The position numbers were made by a program, and so were the translations under genes. From Bacillaceae bacterium (lineage in GTDB: Bacteria > Bacillota > Bacilli > Bacillales > Alkalibacillaceae): 64,000 nt of DNA. Where the stretch lies: contig JACDOD010000013.1 of NCBI GenBank assembly GCA_017656265.1, forward strand, positions 1 through 64,000, read 5' to 3'. This document shows positions 43,817-55,682 of this stretch, piece by piece. The notes under the pieces were generated by a model. That model was not told the DNA's origin and ran no database searches. It saw only the letters and a list, made by a program, of their open reading frames with translations. The stretch's first letter is position 1; each line of letters begins with the position of its first letter.

Positions 43817-44215
43817 ATGACAATGACAGATCCAATTGCAGATATGCTAACTCGTATTCGCAATGCTAACATGGTACGACATGAAAAGTTGGAAGTACCT
43901 GCTTCTAAACTGAAAAAGGAAATTGCAGAAATTTTAAAGCGCGAAGGTTTTATCCGCGATTATGAATATATTGAAGACAGCAAGCAAGGAATCTTACGTA
44001 TTTTCCTTAAATACGGTCCAAACAACGAGCGTGTAATCACTGGTCTGAAACGAATCAGCAAACCTGGTTTGCGTGTTTATGCGAAAGCTGATGAACTTCC
44101 TCGTGTGTTAAACGGTCTTGGAATTGCGGTTGTTTCCACATCCAAAGGCGTTTTAACTGATAAGGAAGCACGTCAGCAAGCTGTTGGCGGAGAAGTACTT
44201 GCTTATATTTGGTAA
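43817..44215 (+). CDS. rpsH: 30S ribosomal protein S8
   Basis: A 132-residue S8, central in 30S platform assembly; in E. coli it is the repressor of the spc operon. [20 protein letters not shown] near 5-24 and the C-terminal [20 protein letters not shown] are typical. ATG 43817 follows GAAGGAGGT. Confidence 0.97.
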   Translation: MTMTDPIADMLTRIRNANMVRHEKLEVPASKLKKEIAEILKREGFIRDYEYIEDSKQGILRIFLKYGPNNERVITGLKRISKPGLRVYAKADELPRVLNGLGIAVVSTSKGVLTDKEARQQAVGGEVLAYIW

Positions 44216-44245
44216 TTACTATCGGTATGACAGGAGGTGCAAGGA

Positions 44246-44785
44246 ATGTCTCGTGTAGGTATTAAGCCACTAGAAATCCCGAACGGTGTAGAAGTGAAAA
44301 TTGATGAAAACAACACCGTAACTGTTAAAGGTCCAAAAGGTGAACTGACGCAAACATTTAACGAAGAACTGACAATCAAAATAGAAGATAATGTTCTTAC
44401 CGTTGAACGCCCAAGTGACAGTAAAAAACATCGTGCCTTGCATGGAACGACTCGCAGCATTATCGGCAATATGGTCGAAGGTGTAACAAAAGGTTTCGAG
44501 AAAAGCTTGGAGATCATCGGGGTTGGATACCGTGCCCAAAAGCAGGGCCAAAAAGTTGTTATTAATGCCGGATACTCACATCCAGTAGAAGTTGAGCAAG
44601 AAGATGGAATTGAACTAGAAGTGCCATCAAATACAAAAATTGTTGTAAAAGGTATCGATAAAGAAAAAGTAGGTGCGGTAGCAGCAAGCATTCGTGCCAT
44701 TCGTCCGCCTGAGCCTTACAAAGGTAAAGGAATTCGTTACGAAGGCGAATATGTACGCCGCAAAGAAGGTAAAACTGCTAAATAA
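44246..44785 (+). CDS. rplF: 50S ribosomal protein L6
   Basis: A 179-residue L6 with two similar domains near the GTPase centre. [19 protein letters not shown] opens it, and the C-terminal [20 protein letters not shown] is the rRNA-binding signature. A GTG three codons upstream lies within the AGGAGGTG site, so ATG 44246 is preferred. Confidence 0.97.
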   Translation: MSRVGIKPLEIPNGVEVKIDENNTVTVKGPKGELTQTFNEELTIKIEDNVLTVERPSDSKKHRALHGTTRSIIGNMVEGVTKGFEKSLEIIGVGYRAQKQGQKVVINAGYSHPVEVEQEDGIELEVPSNTKIVVKGIDKEKVGAVAASIRAIRPPEPYKGKGIRYEGEYVRRKEGKTAK

Positions 44786-44817
44786 TGTTCGGTGAGGAAC
44801 AGAAAGGAGTGACCTAG

Positions 44818-45180
44818 ATGATCACAAAGCAAGATAAGAACGTAGTACGCAAAAAACGTCACGCACGTGTGCGCAAAACTGTGTTCGGTACTGCAGAGCG
44901 CCCACGCCTGAATATTTATCGTTCCAATAAGCACATCTATGCTCAGCTTATTGACGATGTAGCAGGTGTAACCGTGGCAAACGCTTCTACTATTGATAAA
45001 GAATTTGACTTAGACTCAACAGGTAATATCGAAGCTGCGAAAAAGGTCGGCGAAATGATTGCTAAACGTGCAAAAGACAAGGGATATGAAGCCGTTGTTT
45101 TTGATCGCGGAGGTTACTTATACCATGGACGTGTAAAAGCTTTAGCAGACGCAGCACGTGAAGCAGGCCTTAAATTTTAA
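44818..45180 (+). CDS. rplR: 50S ribosomal protein L18
   Basis: A 120-residue L18, bringing 5S rRNA to the large subunit with L5. The basic N-terminus ([15 protein letters not shown]) and [20 protein letters not shown] near 97-116 are conserved. Behind AAAGGAGTG, 32 bases after rplF. Confidence 0.97.
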   Translation: MITKQDKNVVRKKRHARVRKTVFGTAERPRLNIYRSNKHIYAQLIDDVAGVTVANASTIDKEFDLDSTGNIEAAKKVGEMIAKRAKDKGYEAVVFDRGGYLYHGRVKALADAAREAGLKF

Positions 45181-45201
45181 TCGTAAAAAGGAGGGAAAAA
45201 C

Positions 45202-45705
45202 ATGCGTAAACATATTGACCCGAATAAATTGGACCTTGAAGAACGTGTAGTAACAGTCAACCGTGTAGCTAAAGTAGTAAAAGGTGGACGCCGTTTCCGC
45301 TTTACTGCCCTGGTTGTTGTTGGAGATAAAAAAGGCCATGTAGGATTTGGAACAGGAAAAGCACAAGAGGTACCAGATGCGATTCGCAAAGCGATTGAAG
45401 ATGCCAAGAAAAACCTGATTACAGTACCAATCGTAGGTACAACTATCCCACACGAAGTAACTGGCAGATTCGGCGCGGGAAGCATCTTAATGAAACCTGC
45501 TTCTGAGGGTACGGGAATCATCGCTGGTGGTCCGGTACGTGCGGTACTAGAACTTGCAGGTGTTGGAGACATCCTATCTAAATCATTGGGTTCCAACACA
45601 CCAATTAACATGGTTCGTGCTACAGTACAGGGATTAAAAGAGCTTAAAACAGCTGAAGAAGTTGCAAAACTGCGTGGCAAGTCTGTAGAGGAACTGTTAG
45701 GATAA
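45202..45705 (+). CDS. rpsE: 30S ribosomal protein S5
   Basis: A 167-residue S5 controlling decoding accuracy and mRNA unwinding. The N-terminal double-stranded-RNA-binding-like fold holds [18 protein letters not shown] near 25-42, including the spectinomycin loop, and [18 protein letters not shown] near 90-107 follows. No deletion is seen in the loop. Confidence 0.97.
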   Translation: MRKHIDPNKLDLEERVVTVNRVAKVVKGGRRFRFTALVVVGDKKGHVGFGTGKAQEVPDAIRKAIEDAKKNLITVPIVGTTIPHEVTGRFGAGSILMKPASEGTGIIAGGPVRAVLELAGVGDILSKSLGSNTPINMVRATVQGLKELKTAEEVAKLRGKSVEELLG

Positions 45706-45718
45706 GGAGGGAAATCAA

Positions 45719-45901
45719 ATGGCTAAAAAACTAGAAATAACCCTCGAAAGAAGTGTAATTGGCAGACCACAGGATCAGCGCGATACGGTTAAAGCACTTG
45801 GTCTAAAAAAGATTCGTCATACTGTTGTTCATGACGATAATCCTGCTATTCGCGGAATGGTAAATAAAGTGTCTCATCTTGTTACGGTGAAAGAAGTTTA
45901 A
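45719..45901 (+). CDS. rpmD: 50S ribosomal protein L30
   Basis: A 60-residue L30. [20 protein letters not shown] near 10-29 and the C-terminal [13 protein letters not shown] are typical. It lies 13 bases after rpsE behind AAGGAGGG. Confidence 0.96.
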   Translation: MAKKLEITLERSVIGRPQDQRDTVKALGLKKIRHTVVHDDNPAIRGMVNKVSHLVTVKEV

Positions 45902-45934
45902 TGGAAGAAAAGCGAGAAAGAGGAGGTGCTCCAC

Positions 45935-46375
45935 ATGAAACTTCATGAATTAAAGCCAGCAGAAGGATCTCGTAAAAAACGCAACCGTGTCGGTCGAGGA
46001 ATGGCTTCTGGTAACGGTAAAACATCTGGCCGCGGTCACAAAGGTCAAAAAGCCCGTTCCGGTGGCGGTGTGCGCCCGGGTTTTGAAGGAGGGCAAACAC
46101 CTTTATTCCAGCGCCTGCCTAAACGCGGTTTTACCAATATTAACCGGAAAGAATACGCTATTGTAAACCTTGAAACACTAAACCGTTTTGAAGAAGGTAC
46201 AGAGATTACACCTGAATTGCTTCTAGAAACTGGAGTAATCAGCAAACTGAAATCTGGCGTAAAAATTCTTGGTAATGGAAAACTTGAGAAAAAGCTGACA
46301 GTAAAAGCTCACAAGTTCTCTGCTTCCGCAAAAGAAGCCATTGAAGCGGCTGGCGGGAAAACTGAGGTGGTTTAA
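45935..46375 (+). CDS. rplO: 50S ribosomal protein L15
   Basis: A 146-residue L15 with the long basic N-terminal extension [20 protein letters not shown] near 22-41 and a globular C-terminal half. ATG 45935 gives [18 protein letters not shown]; a GTG at 45926 overlaps the AGGAGGTG site. The stop overlaps the secY start (TAATG). Confidence 0.96.
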   Translation: MKLHELKPAEGSRKKRNRVGRGMASGNGKTSGRGHKGQKARSGGGVRPGFEGGQTPLFQRLPKRGFTNINRKEYAIVNLETLNRFEEGTEITPELLLETGVISKLKSGVKILGNGKLEKKLTVKAHKFSASAKEAIEAAGGKTEVV

Positions 46376-47670
46376 TGTTCCGTACAATCTCCAATTTTAT
46401 GCGCGTGCACGATATTCGGCGCAAAATTATTTTTACATTATTAATGCTGGTCATATTTCGTCTGGGTACCTTTATTCCGGTGCCATACACGGATAAAGAC
46501 GCGATTGACTTTATGAACGAAAACAATGTTTTTGGTTTTCTCAATACCTTTGGAGGCGGAGCGTTAAGTCAGTTCTCCATCTTTGCGATGGGAATTATGC
46601 CTTACATCACGGCCTCCATTATTGTGCAGCTCCTGCAAATGGATGTTGTGCCTAAGTTTGCAGAATGGAAAAAGCAGGGTGAAGTTGGCCGGAAGAAGCT
46701 GGCTCAGGTTACCCGATATGGAACAGTGGTTCTTGCTTTTGTTCAGGCCATTGTCATGTCAGTTGGGTTTAATGCACTGACTGAAGGAATGTTAATTCAG
46801 AACCCTGGTCCGTTTACTTATTTTGTCATTGCCATGGTGCTTACAACAGGAACTGCATTTTTAATGTGGCTTGGCGAACAAATTACAGCACATGGTGTCG
46901 GTAACGGAATTTCCATTCTCATCTTTGCTGGTATTGTGGCAGCAATACCAAATGGGGTTAACCAGCTTTATGCTCAGTATATCCAGGATGCCGGGGATCA
47001 GTTGTTCCTTAACCTGGTCATTGTAGCACTTATTGTGCTGGTTACTCTGGCGGTAATTGTGGGTGTTATTTATATCCAGCAGGCATTGCGTAAAATTCCG
47101 ATCCAGTATGCGAAGCGGATGGTAAATCGCACTCCGGTTGGCGGACATTCCACTCATTTGCCATTAAAAGTTAATGCAGCAGGAGTGATTCCGGTTATCT
47201 TTGCGATATCCTTCATCATTGCGCCAAGAACGATTGCACAATTTTTCCCGGATAATCAAATTGCAAGAGTTCTTGCGGATGATATCTTTAACTATAACGA
47301 CCCGGTAGGAATGACGATTTATGCAGCATTAATTATCGCCTTTACGTATTTCTATACATTTGTGCAGGTGAACCCTGAACAAATGGCTGAAAACCTGAAA
47401 AAGCAGGGCGGATATGTACCTGGAATTCGTCCGGGTAAAAATACGGAGATCTATTTAACCCGTGTGATCTATCGTTTAACATTTGTCGGATCCATTTTCC
47501 TGGCAGCTGTCTCTGTGTTGCCTATTATTTTAGGTACTATGGCTAACTTGCCGGCAGCTGTTCAAATTGGCGGAACAAGTTTGCTCATCGTTGTGGGTGT
47601 TGCCCTGGAAACGATGAAACAACTTGAAAGCCAGTTAGTGAAGCGTCACTACAAAGGTTTTATTAAATAG
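46375..47670 (+). CDS. secY: Preprotein translocase subunit SecY
   Basis: A 431-residue channel protein with ten predicted transmembrane helices. Visible family segments are the plug-region stretch FNTFGGGALSQFSIFAMGIM near 47-66, ITAHGVGNGISILIFAGI, and the cytosolic loops around KRMVNRTPVGG and GIRPGKNTEIYL. It forms the Sec channel with SecE (near 18.1 kb) and SecG. One-base overlap with rplO. Confidence 0.97.
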   Translation: MFRTISNFMRVHDIRRKIIFTLLMLVIFRLGTFIPVPYTDKDAIDFMNENNVFGFLNTFGGGALSQFSIFAMGIMPYITASIIVQLLQMDVVPKFAEWKKQGEVGRKKLAQVTRYGTVVLAFVQAIVMSVGFNALTEGMLIQNPGPFTYFVIAMVLTTGTAFLMWLGEQITAHGVGNGISILIFAGIVAAIPNGVNQLYAQYIQDAGDQLFLNLVIVALIVLVTLAVIVGVIYIQQALRKIPIQYAKRMVNRTPVGGHSTHLPLKVNAAGVIPVIFAISFIIAPRTIAQFFPDNQIARVLADDIFNYNDPVGMTIYAALIIAFTYFYTFVQVNPEQMAENLKKQGGYVPGIRPGKNTEIYLTRVIYRLTFVGSIFLAAVSVLPIILGTMANLPAAVQIGGTSLLIVVGVALETMKQLESQLVKRHYKGFIK

Positions 47671-47682
47671 AACTTTTAATGA

Positions 47683-48353
<671 letters not shown>

Positions 48354-48354
<1 letters not shown>

Positions 48355-49100
48355 TGATCATATGTAAAACGCCACGGGAAATTGAAATTATGCGTGAAGC
48401 CGGCAAAATTGTGGCATTAACCCATAAGGAATTGCAGAAGCATATTCAGCCGGGTGTCACAACTAAGGAGCTGGACCGTATTGCTGAAAAGTTCATCCGC
48501 AGTATGGGTGCAATTCCTTCTTTTAAAGGGTATAATGGATTTCGTGGTAGTATTTGCACATCTGTAAATGACGAGCTTGTACACGGTATCCCCGGAAATC
48601 GCAAGTTAAAGGAAGGGGATATCATCAGTATTGATATCGGTGCCAAATATAATGGATATCATGGTGACTCAGCGTGGACGTATCCAGTTGGAGACATCGA
48701 TGAGGATTCAATAGAGCTTCTGGAAGTCACAGAAAAGTCCTTGTTCAAAGGGCTTGATGAGGCTAAACCTGGTGTGAGGCTATCAAATATATCTCATGCC
48801 ATTCAGACTTATGTAGAACCAAAGGGTTATTCCATTGTACGGGAATACGTTGGTCACGGTGTAGGTCAGGATTTGCATGAGGATCCGCAAATTCCTCACT
48901 TCGGTCCGCCGAACATGGGTCCACGTTTAAAGCCAGGAATGGTTCTGGCCATAGAACCGATGGTCAACGCCGGTGAACGTTATGTACGGACACTTGACGA
49001 TGGCTGGACTGTCGTTACTGTGGATGGCAAACGCTGTGCTCACTTTGAACACACCATTGCCATTACCGATGATGGTTTTGAAATTTTGACAAAAGCCTAA
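48354..49100 (+). CDS. map: Methionine aminopeptidase, type I
   Basis: A 248-residue dinuclear-metal enzyme removing N-terminal Met from nascent proteins. Metal ligands appear in [19 protein letters not shown] (two Asp), [14 protein letters not shown] (His), LAIEPM (Glu) and FEHT (Glu). Coupling with secY and adk is conserved in Firmicutes. Start TGATG overlap with adk. Confidence 0.97.
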
Positions 49101-49116
49101 GTGAAGGTGATTATAG

Positions 49117-49427
49117 TTGAACGAATCTGAGCCGAGTCCGCGAATAGGACAGATTGTCCAGGTTGTCCAGGGAAGAGAAACCGGAAAATACATGGTGGTT
49201 ATTGAGGTTTTGGATGAGCGCTTTGTGCTGCTCGCTGACGGAGAAAAGCGCAAGGTCAATAAACCAAAGAAAAAAAATATACACCATGTTGAACTCACAG
49301 ATTATATTGCACCGGAAGTAAGAGACAGCATTTTAGAAACTGGCCGAGTGACAAACGGGAAATTACGGTTTGTCTTATCAAAATTTGTCAAGGAACATGT
49401 GAATTATGGAAGAAGGGAGATCAACTG

Positions 49428-49428
<1 letters not shown>
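49117..49428 (+). CDS. ybzG: KOW-domain RNA-binding protein (L14e-like, YbzG)
   Basis: A 103-residue protein beginning at TTG 49117 behind [30 protein letters not shown] near 8-27 is a KOW motif like that of archaeal/eukaryotic L14e. The position between map and infA matches B. subtilis ybzG. Function is unproven; ribosome or rRNA binding is likely. It overlaps infA by one base. Confidence 0.82.
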
Positions 49429-49794
<366 letters not shown>

Positions 49795-49819
49795 AATTTG
49801 AAGGAGGTGCGTCTTAAGA

Positions 49820-50185
49820 ATGGCACGTATTGCAGGTGTTGATATTCCTCGTGAAAAACGAGTTGTAATCTCATTGACATACATTTACGGTATCGGTAAA
49901 ACAAGAGCACAGCAAATCTTAAAAGATGCAGGTGTTTCTGAAGATACCCGGGTACGTGATTTGACAGAGGATGAGTTAAGCAGAATCCGTAAAGAGGTTG
50001 ACAAGTATACCGTTGAAGGTGACTTGCGCCGAGAAGTTTCTCTAAACATCAAGCGTCTGATCGAAATTGGTTCTTACCGCGGAATCCGTCATCGCCGTGG
50101 GCTTCCTGTACGCGGTCAAAATACGAAAAACAACTCTCGTACCCGCAAAGGTCCACGCCGTACAGTAGCGAACAAGAAAAAGTAA
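49820..50185 (+). CDS. rpsM: 30S ribosomal protein S13
   Basis: A 121-residue S13 at the head, bridging to the 50S subunit and P-site t[23 protein letters not shown] near 3-22, [20 protein letters not shown] near 89-108 and the basic tail are typical. It lies behind GAAGGAGGTG. Confidence 0.97.
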   Translation: MARIAGVDIPREKRVVISLTYIYGIGKTRAQQILKDAGVSEDTRVRDLTEDELSRIRKEVDKYTVEGDLRREVSLNIKRLIEIGSYRGIRHRRGLPVRGQNTKNNSRTRKGPRRTVANKKK

Positions 50186-50202
50186 AGGAGGTTAGTTGAT
50201 TA

Positions 50203-50595
50203 ATGGCTCGTAAAACTACAACTCGCAGAAAGCGTCGTGTGAAAAAGAATATCGAATCGGGTATTGCACATATCCGTTCAACATTTAACAATACAATCGT
50301 AACGATTACAGATGTTCAAGGAAATACAATCAGCTGGAGCAGCGCTGGTGCACTTGGATTCAAAGGTTCTCGTAAGTCTACACCATTTGCTGCACAAATG
50401 GCTGCAGAAGCGGCAGCTAAAGCTTCTATGGAACACGGAGTGAAAACCATTGAAGTAGCCGTTAAAGGTCCTGGAGCAGGTCGTGAAGCAGCTATTCGTG
50501 CCCTCCAGGCAGCTGGTCTGGAAGTAACAGCTATTCGTGATGTTACACCAGTACCGCATAACGGTTGCCGCCCACCAAAACGTCGTCGTGTGTAA
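50203..50595 (+). CDS. rpsK: 30S ribosomal protein S11
   Basis: A 130-residue S11 of the platform, near the E site and Shine-Dalgarno helix. [17 protein letters not shown] near 26-42 and the C-terminal [19 protein letters not shown] are signature segments. 17 bases after rpsM. Confidence 0.97.
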   Translation: MARKTTTRRKRRVKKNIESGIAHIRSTFNNTIVTITDVQGNTISWSSAGALGFKGSRKSTPFAAQMAAEAAAKASMEHGVKTIEVAVKGPGAGREAAIRALQAAGLEVTAIRDVTPVPHNGCRPPKRRRV

Positions 50596-50781
50596 TTGGG
50601 TTGTATAGTAATTTGTCACCCTGTCAATAATGGGTTATGATAGCTTAAACAGCAATGCACGGTACAACAGGACGAACTTAATATGCTTTGTGTCTTCCAC
50701 GGGGGACTTGCCTACCTGAGGAATTTCGGTTAGACAGGGGTCTGGCCGGGGTTTCGACGTTTTGAAGGAGGGTTTTATTGA
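50596..50781 (+). promoter_or_regulatory. rpsK-rpoA spacer, possible structured leader
   Basis: A 186-base spacer, long for this cluster, with no gene. CCCTGTC (50619-50625) is complementary to GACAGGG (50733-50739), which could close a long-range loop before the rpoA site (TTGAAGGAGGG). A GGGTTATGATAGC stretch may hold a weak promoter, but no clear -35/-10 pair is seen. Confidence 0.4.
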
Positions 50782-51726
50782 ATGATCGAAATTGAGAAAC
50801 CAAAAATTGAAACGGTTGAAATCAGCGATGATGCCACATTTGGAAAGTTTGTGGTGGAACCGCTGGAACGCGGATATGGTACAACTTTAGGGAACTCCTT
50901 GCGTCGTATCCTGTTATCCTCACTTCCTGGCGCTGCTGTAACATCTGTACAAATAGACGGGGTATTGCATGAGTTTTCAACGATTGATGGTGTTGTAGAA
51001 GATGTTACAACCATCATTTTAAACTTAAAGAAACTGGCCTTGAAAATTTACTCAGATGAAGAGAAGACGATGGAAATTGATGTTCAGGGAGAAGGAACTG
51101 TTACGGCTGCAGATATCACACATGATAGTGATGTGGAAATCTTAAATCCGGATTTGCACATTGCTACCCTTGCCAGTAACGGACATTTGCGGATGCGTTT
51201 AACAGCTCAGCGCGGCCGGGGCTACCAGCCTGCTGATGCGAATAAAAAAGAAGACCAGCCATACGGGGTTATTCCAGTTGACTCCATCTTCACACCAGTT
51301 TCAAGAGTGACCTACCAGGTGGAAAACACTCGTGTAGGTCAGGTGACAAATTTTGATAAGCTGACACTTGATGTATGGACTGATGGAAGTATTCGGCCAG
51401 AAGAAGCTGTATCACTTGGTGCTAAAATTCTAACAGAACACTTAAACATCTTTGTTGGTCTGACAGATGAAGCACAAAACGCAGAAATCATGGTAGAAAA
51501 AGAAGAAGATCAAAAAGAAAAAGTATTAGAAATGACCATTGAAGAACTAGATTTATCTGTGCGTTCCTATAACTGTCTGAAACGTGCTGGTATCAATACC
51601 GTTCAGGAATTGACACAAAAGACAGAAGAAGATATGATGAAGGTTCGTAACCTTGGACGAAAATCGCTTGACGAAGTGAAATCAAAACTGGACGAACTTG
51701 GCTTAAGTTTACGTAAAGAAGATTAA
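50782..51726 (+). CDS. rpoA: DNA-directed RNA polymerase alpha subunit
   Basis: A 314-residue alpha subunit. The N-terminal dimerisation domain contains [20 protein letters not shown] near 33-52. A flexible linker near 225-245 leads to the C-terminal domain, with [16 protein letters not shown] and [16 protein letters not shown], which binds UP elements and activators. Confidence 0.98.
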   Translation: MIEIEKPKIETVEISDDATFGKFVVEPLERGYGTTLGNSLRRILLSSLPGAAVTSVQIDGVLHEFSTIDGVVEDVTTIILNLKKLALKIYSDEEKTMEIDVQGEGTVTAADITHDSDVEILNPDLHIATLASNGHLRMRLTAQRGRGYQPADANKKEDQPYGVIPVDSIFTPVSRVTYQVENTRVGQVTNFDKLTLDVWTDGSIRPEEAVSLGAKILTEHLNIFVGLTDEAQNAEIMVEKEEDQKEKVLEMTIEELDLSVRSYNCLKRAGINTVQELTQKTEEDMMKVRNLGRKSLDEVKSKLDELGLSLRKED

Positions 51727-51770
51727 TATATAGAACATCGGAAGATTTTCCTGAAGAAGGAGGGAATACA

Positions 51771-52130
51771 ATGGGTAAAGCAAAACTAGGCCGTACAACA
51801 GAACAGCGTATGGCATTGCTTCGTAACCTGGCAACAGACTTAATTATCCATGAACGTGTGGAAACAACTGAAGCAAAAGCAAAAGAGCTGCGTTCTGTTG
51901 TTGAAAAAATGATTACCCTTGGAAAACGCGGCGATCTTCACGCACGTCGCCAGGCTGCAGCTTTCCTTCGCCGTGTAAAAGATGAAGAAGGAGAGCAGGA
52001 TGCACTTCAAAAACTCTTCTCTGATATTGCACCACGCTATGAAGATCGTCAGGGAGGATATACAAGAATTCTTAAGCTTGGACCACGCCGTGGAGACGGA
52101 GCTAAAATGGTGATTATTGAACTTGTATAA
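51771..52130 (+). CDS. rplQ: 50S ribosomal protein L17
   Basis: A 119-residue L17 at the tunnel exit region. [20 protein letters not shown] near 5-24 and the C-terminal [20 protein letters not shown] are typical. It is the last ribosomal gene of the cluster; a terminator follows. Confidence 0.97.
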   Translation: MGKAKLGRTTEQRMALLRNLATDLIIHERVETTEAKAKELRSVVEKMITLGKRGDLHARRQAAAFLRRVKDEEGEQDALQKLFSDIAPRYEDRQGGYTRILKLGPRRGDGAKMVIIELV

Positions 52131-52146
52131 ATGGATGTTATATTCA

Positions 52147-52197
52147 AAAGGGCAGGTCAGGATCTCAATGGGAGAGAATGAACCGGGCCCTTTTTTT
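52147..52197 (+). terminator. Intrinsic terminator after rplQ
   Basis: AAAGGGC (52147-52153) pairs with GCCCTTT (52187-52193); GGT/ACC and TCTC/GAGA extend the helix inside the loop; seven T follow. It ends the S10-spc-alpha supercluster. Confidence 0.82.
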
Positions 52198-52395
52198 GTA
52201 TGGTTAAAAAGGATTCAGCCTGATATTGGTTCGATCATTATGCAGGAACCTTATGTATATAGGGTTTCCAAATCTCAGATAAAATTCAATAGTTCATATG
52301 TAGAATTAAAGAACAGTTATGATAAAATGAATGATATTGTAATAACTTTATATTTCCCGGGTAATAAAATGTCGAGAGGAGCGGAGGTGCAGGAG
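52198..52395 (+). other. Spacer before ecfA1
   Basis: About 200 AT-rich bases without a gene. A TAGAAT at 52301 and several TATA-like boxes are present, but none has a matching -35, so no promoter is called. The spacer is open in the ecfA1 frame, which is not taken as coding. Confidence 0.45.
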
Positions 52396-53235
52396 TTGGA
52401 GCAGAGTTTTATTCAGTTCAACCATGTGTTTTTCCAGTATGGTGCCAATGAGCCATGGGCACTGGATGATTTATCACTGGACATCAAAAAAAATGAATTT
52501 GTCGCTATTATCGGGCATAATGGCTCTGGGAAATCGACGATTGCTAAGTTAATGAATGGCCTATTATTTCCTCAGAAAGGGGAAATTCTTGTAGATGGAT
52601 TGCAGGTTCAGGAAGAAACCGTATGGGATGTGCGAAAAAAAGTAGGAATGGTTTTTCAAAACCCGGATAATCAATTTGTAGGAACGACGGTAGAAGATGA
52701 TGTCGCATTTGGTCTTGAAAACCATGGAGTCCCCCGTGAAGACATGCTGAAACGAATGGAACAGAGCCTGCAGGCGGTTGGCATGCTGGATTATCGCAAG
52801 CATGAGCCACACCGTTTATCCGGAGGGCAAAAACAGCGGGTGGCTATTGCCAGTGTTCTGGCTGTCGCTCCGGAGCTCATCATTTTGGATGAAGCAACAG
52901 CCATGCTTGATCCGAAAGGCAGAACAGAAATTATGAAAACAGTGCAAGAAATTCGCCAACAACGGGATGTATCCATATTAATGATTACCCATGATTTAAA
53001 TGAGGTTACTTTCGCGGACCGGGTAATCGTGATGAATCAGGGCAAGAAACTGCTGGAAGGTACTCCTGCTGAAGTATTTCAGCATCATGAAACGCTTTTG
53101 GAGATTGGACTTGATATCCCCTTTGTAACCAAACTGGCTGCTGAATTGAAACAGCAGGGGATGAAGTTGACGAAAGAACCATTAAATCAAAAGGAATTGT
53201 TGGAGGAACTATGGACATTACATTCAAGCAGGTAA
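52396..53235 (+). CDS. ecfA1: ECF transporter ATP-binding protein EcfA1
   Basis: A 279-residue ABC ATPase. Walker [10 protein letters not shown] lies near 38-46, Q-loop VFQNPDNQ, signature [12 protein letters not shown] and Walker [14 protein letters not shown] follow. With EcfA2 and EcfT it energises vitamin and micronutrient uptake through substrate-specific S subunits encoded elsewhere. TTG 52396, 8 bases after GGAGG, gives the usual length; the frame is open 93 codons further upstream but runs through a terminator. It overlaps ecfA2 by 25 bases. Confidence 0.94.
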   Translation: MEQSFIQFNHVFFQYGANEPWALDDLSLDIKKNEFVAIIGHNGSGKSTIAKLMNGLLFPQKGEILVDGLQVQEETVWDVRKKVGMVFQNPDNQFVGTTVEDDVAFGLENHGVPREDMLKRMEQSLQAVGMLDYRKHEPHRLSGGQKQRVAIASVLAVAPELIILDEATAMLDPKGRTEIMKTVQEIRQQRDVSILMITHDLNEVTFADRVIVMNQGKKLLEGTPAEVFQHHETLLEIGLDIPFVTKLAAELKQQGMKLTKEPLNQKELLEELWTLHSSR

Positions 53236-54083
53236 GTCACATCTATCAGCCGAATACTCCATTTGCGTTTCATGCCTTAAAGGATGTTTCGTTTCATATT
53301 CCATCTGGTTCCTATGTGGCGATCATCGGACATACCGGATCAGGCAAGTCAACGTTAATCCAGCACTTAAACGGTCTGTTAAGTCCTACGGAAGGTTTAG
53401 TTCAAATTGGTGACTTTCAACTGGAGCCGGGCAAAAAACCAAAAGATATCAAAGAATTACGCAAGCATGTAGGCGTTGTCTTTCAATATCCTGAACATCA
53501 GCTTTTTGAGGAAACCGTTAAGAAGGATATTATGTTCGGGCCGATGAACTTTGGGGCAGAGGAAAAAGAAATGGAAGAGCGCATTCCCGAAATTCTTCAG
53601 GCGGTACAACTGCCTGAACATGTTCTCGAACGATCTCCCTTTGATTTAAGCGGAGGTCAGATGAGACGAGCGGCTATTGCCGGGGTGTTAATGATGGATC
53701 CGCGGGTCCTTGTGTTAGATGAACCAACTGCAGGGCTTGATCCGGGGGGACAGCGGGAAATCATGGACATGTTTTACCGCCTCCACAAAGAAAAGAAAAT
53801 GACAACGATCCTAGTCACCCACAGCATGGAAGATGCCATGAAATATGCAGATTATGTACTGATCATGAATCATGGGAAATTATATATGGAAGGGAAGCCG
53901 GCGGAGGTCTTTGTTCAGAAAGACGAGTTGGAAAAAGTCGGGCTTGGGGTGCCAGAAGTGATTGAGTTTTTGAATACGTTTGAGCAGACCTTTGGTGCCA
54001 GCATCCCTTTTCAAGGGCAGGATATTCCGAAACTGGCCCGTGAGATGCTTCGAGTCATGAAAAGGGGTGAACATGATGAATAA
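53211..54083 (+). CDS. ecfA2: ECF transporter ATP-binding protein EcfA2
   Basis: A 290-residue ABC ATPase, partner of EcfA1. Walker [10 protein letters not shown] near 41-49, [29 protein letters not shown] and [11 protein letters not shown] are visible. The start lies within ecfA1 behind TTGGAGGAAC, and the stop lies within ecfT, so the three subunits are translated in a coupled way. Confidence 0.96.
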   Translation: MDITFKQVSHIYQPNTPFAFHALKDVSFHIPSGSYVAIIGHTGSGKSTLIQHLNGLLSPTEGLVQIGDFQLEPGKKPKDIKELRKHVGVVFQYPEHQLFEETVKKDIMFGPMNFGAEEKEMEERIPEILQAVQLPEHVLERSPFDLSGGQMRRAAIAGVLMMDPRVLVLDEPTAGLDPGGQREIMDMFYRLHKEKKMTTILVTHSMEDAMKYADYVLIMNHGKLYMEGKPAEVFVQKDELEKVGLGVPEVIEFLNTFEQTFGASIPFQGQDIPKLAREMLRVMKRGEHDE

Positions 54084-54873
54084 CTCCTTTATTATCGGTC
54101 AGTATGTCCCGGGGGAGTCGATGATACACCGTCTGGACCCCAGGACGAAGATTACGGTCATTTTCTTTTTTGTGGTCATTATCTTTTTTGCGAATTCATT
54201 ATACAGTTATAGTTTATTAGCCATTTTTGCCCTAATCAGTGCTCTGATGACAAGAATTCCGCCCGGCTATATTATCAAAGGGCTGAAACCGGTATGGCTG
54301 TTAGTCATTTTCACCTTCCTTCTGCATCTGTTTGTCACGAAAGAAGGGGAAGTGTTATTTCAACTTTTTTCATTTAATGTCTATTCAGGTGCTTTGATTC
54401 AGGGGTTTGCGATTTCACTCAGATTTTTCCTTTTAATTCTAATGACTTCTCTGCTTACCTTAACTACGACGCCGATTGCGATTACAGACGCCATTGAAGA
54501 TATGCTGGGTCCGTTGAAGAAAGTCCGTTTCCCGGTACACGAACTGGCGCTAATGATGTCCATCTCCCTGAGGTTTATTCCCACATTAATGCAGGAGACG
54601 GAAAAAATTTCGAAGGCTCAGGCTTCCAGGGGTGTGGATTTTCGGACAGGACCATTAAAAGAACGGATTAAGGCGATCGTACCATTGCTGGTTCCATTAT
54701 TTGTAAGCGCCTTTAAGCGGGCAGAAGAACTTGCGATGGCAATGGAAGCCCGGGGATATAAAGGCGGTGAGGGACGAACAAAATTCAGGGAATTAAAGCT
54801 TGAAACCAGCGACTATCTGATTTTTGGCATTTTTACTTTGGTGTTTGTTCTGTTCTGGCTGGTACGATCCTGA
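54073..54873 (+). CDS. ecfT: ECF transporter transmembrane protein EcfT
   Basis: A 266-residue scaffold with about five membrane helices and two coupling-helix motifs of the Ala-Arg-Gly type: QASRGVDF near 193-200 and [12 protein letters not shown] near 227-238. ATG 54073 gives [19 protein letters not shown] 54067 overlaps the AAAAGGGG site. It overlaps ecfA2 by 11 bases. Confidence 0.94.
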   Translation: MMNNSFIIGQYVPGESMIHRLDPRTKITVIFFFVVIIFFANSLYSYSLLAIFALISALMTRIPPGYIIKGLKPVWLLVIFTFLLHLFVTKEGEVLFQLFSFNVYSGALIQGFAISLRFFLLILMTSLLTLTTTPIAITDAIEDMLGPLKKVRFPVHELALMMSISLRFIPTLMQETEKISKAQASRGVDFRTGPLKERIKAIVPLLVPLFVSAFKRAEELAMAMEARGYKGGEGRTKFRELKLETSDYLIFGIFTLVFVLFWLVRS

Positions 54874-54886
54874 TGGAGGTGAAAGG

Positions 54887-55630
54887 ATGGAACGGATCAA
54901 ATGCACGCTCCAGTACGATGGCACTTTTTTTGCCGGCTTTCAGGTGCAGCCGGATAAACGGACGGTTCAACAGGTCCTCGAAGAAGCCTTGAAAAAAATG
55001 CACAAAGGGAGCTTTGTACGGGTAACGCCCTCAGGACGCACCGATGCAGGTGTGCATGCTGTAGGGCAGGTGGTTCATTTTGATACGCCATTATCCATTC
55101 CCGAAAAAAACTGGCTAATGGCTTTTCAGTCGCTGCTCCCTGATGATGTGTTCGTGGATCGGGTGGAAAAAGTGGCAGATTCGTTTCATGCACGATTTGA
55201 TGTAAAAGAAAAAGAGTACCGATATAAAATTTATACTGGAGAGAAGCCGGATATTTTCCGCAGGCATTACAGTTACCATGTTTCCCGTCCACTACATGTA
55301 GAAGCTATGAGCGAAGCATGCACCCATCTGATTGGAACACATGACTTTACGTCCCTCAGCTCAGCAAAATCCACTGTCAAAGGGGATAAAATCCGTACAA
55401 TATATGAAGCGGAACTGTATGAAGATGGGGATGAAGTCATCATCAGGATAAAAGGAAGCGGGTTTTTATATAATATGGTAAGAATTATTGCCGGTACCCT
55501 GATCGAGGTGGGAACCGGAAAGCGGGAACCCGGTGATTTTAAGCATATTATTGAAGGAAAGGACCGGTCATTAGCCGGGAAAACAGCGCCTCCACAGGGG
55601 CTTTATTTATGGAAGGTCAGCTATGACTGA
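54887..55630 (+). CDS. truA: tRNA pseudouridine synthase A
   Basis: A 247-residue enzyme making pseudouridine at tRNA positions 38-40. The catalytic aspartate is in SGRTDAGVHAVGQVVHF near 49-65; the C-terminal part has GSGFLYNMVRIIAGTLIEVG. ATG 54887 follows GGAGGTGAAAGG; a longer frame lies within ecfT. In B. subtilis rplM and rpsI follow; here they do not, and no terminator is visible before the pur control region. Confidence 0.96.
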   Translation: MERIKCTLQYDGTFFAGFQVQPDKRTVQQVLEEALKKMHKGSFVRVTPSGRTDAGVHAVGQVVHFDTPLSIPEKNWLMAFQSLLPDDVFVDRVEKVADSFHARFDVKEKEYRYKIYTGEKPDIFRRHYSYHVSRPLHVEAMSEACTHLIGTHDFTSLSSAKSTVKGDKIRTIYEAELYEDGDEVIIRIKGSGFLYNMVRIIAGTLIEVGTGKREPGDFKHIIEGKDRSLAGKTAPPQGLYLWKVSYD

Positions 55631-55633
55631 ATA

Positions 55634-55679
55634 TTTTGCGAACATTAATGTGGTTAATTATAGATAAAATTCGGTTTTT
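55634..55679 (+). promoter_or_regulatory. Pair of inverted PurR boxes
   Basis: TTTTGCGAACATTA (55634-55647) and, inverted, AAAATTCGGTTTTT (55666-55679) match the Bacillus PurBox consensus around a central CGAA. Spacing and orientation fit the divergent pair bound by PurR, which is released by PRPP. They lie directly upstream of the promoter, so purine excess would repress initiation. Confidence 0.85.
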
Positions 55680-55682
55680 GGT

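Noticed and set aside
52117-52395. N-terminal extension of EcfA1 by up to 93 residues
   Set aside because: The open frame overlaps the end of rplQ and crosses its terminator; TTG 52396 has a good ribosome-binding site and gives the normal family length.
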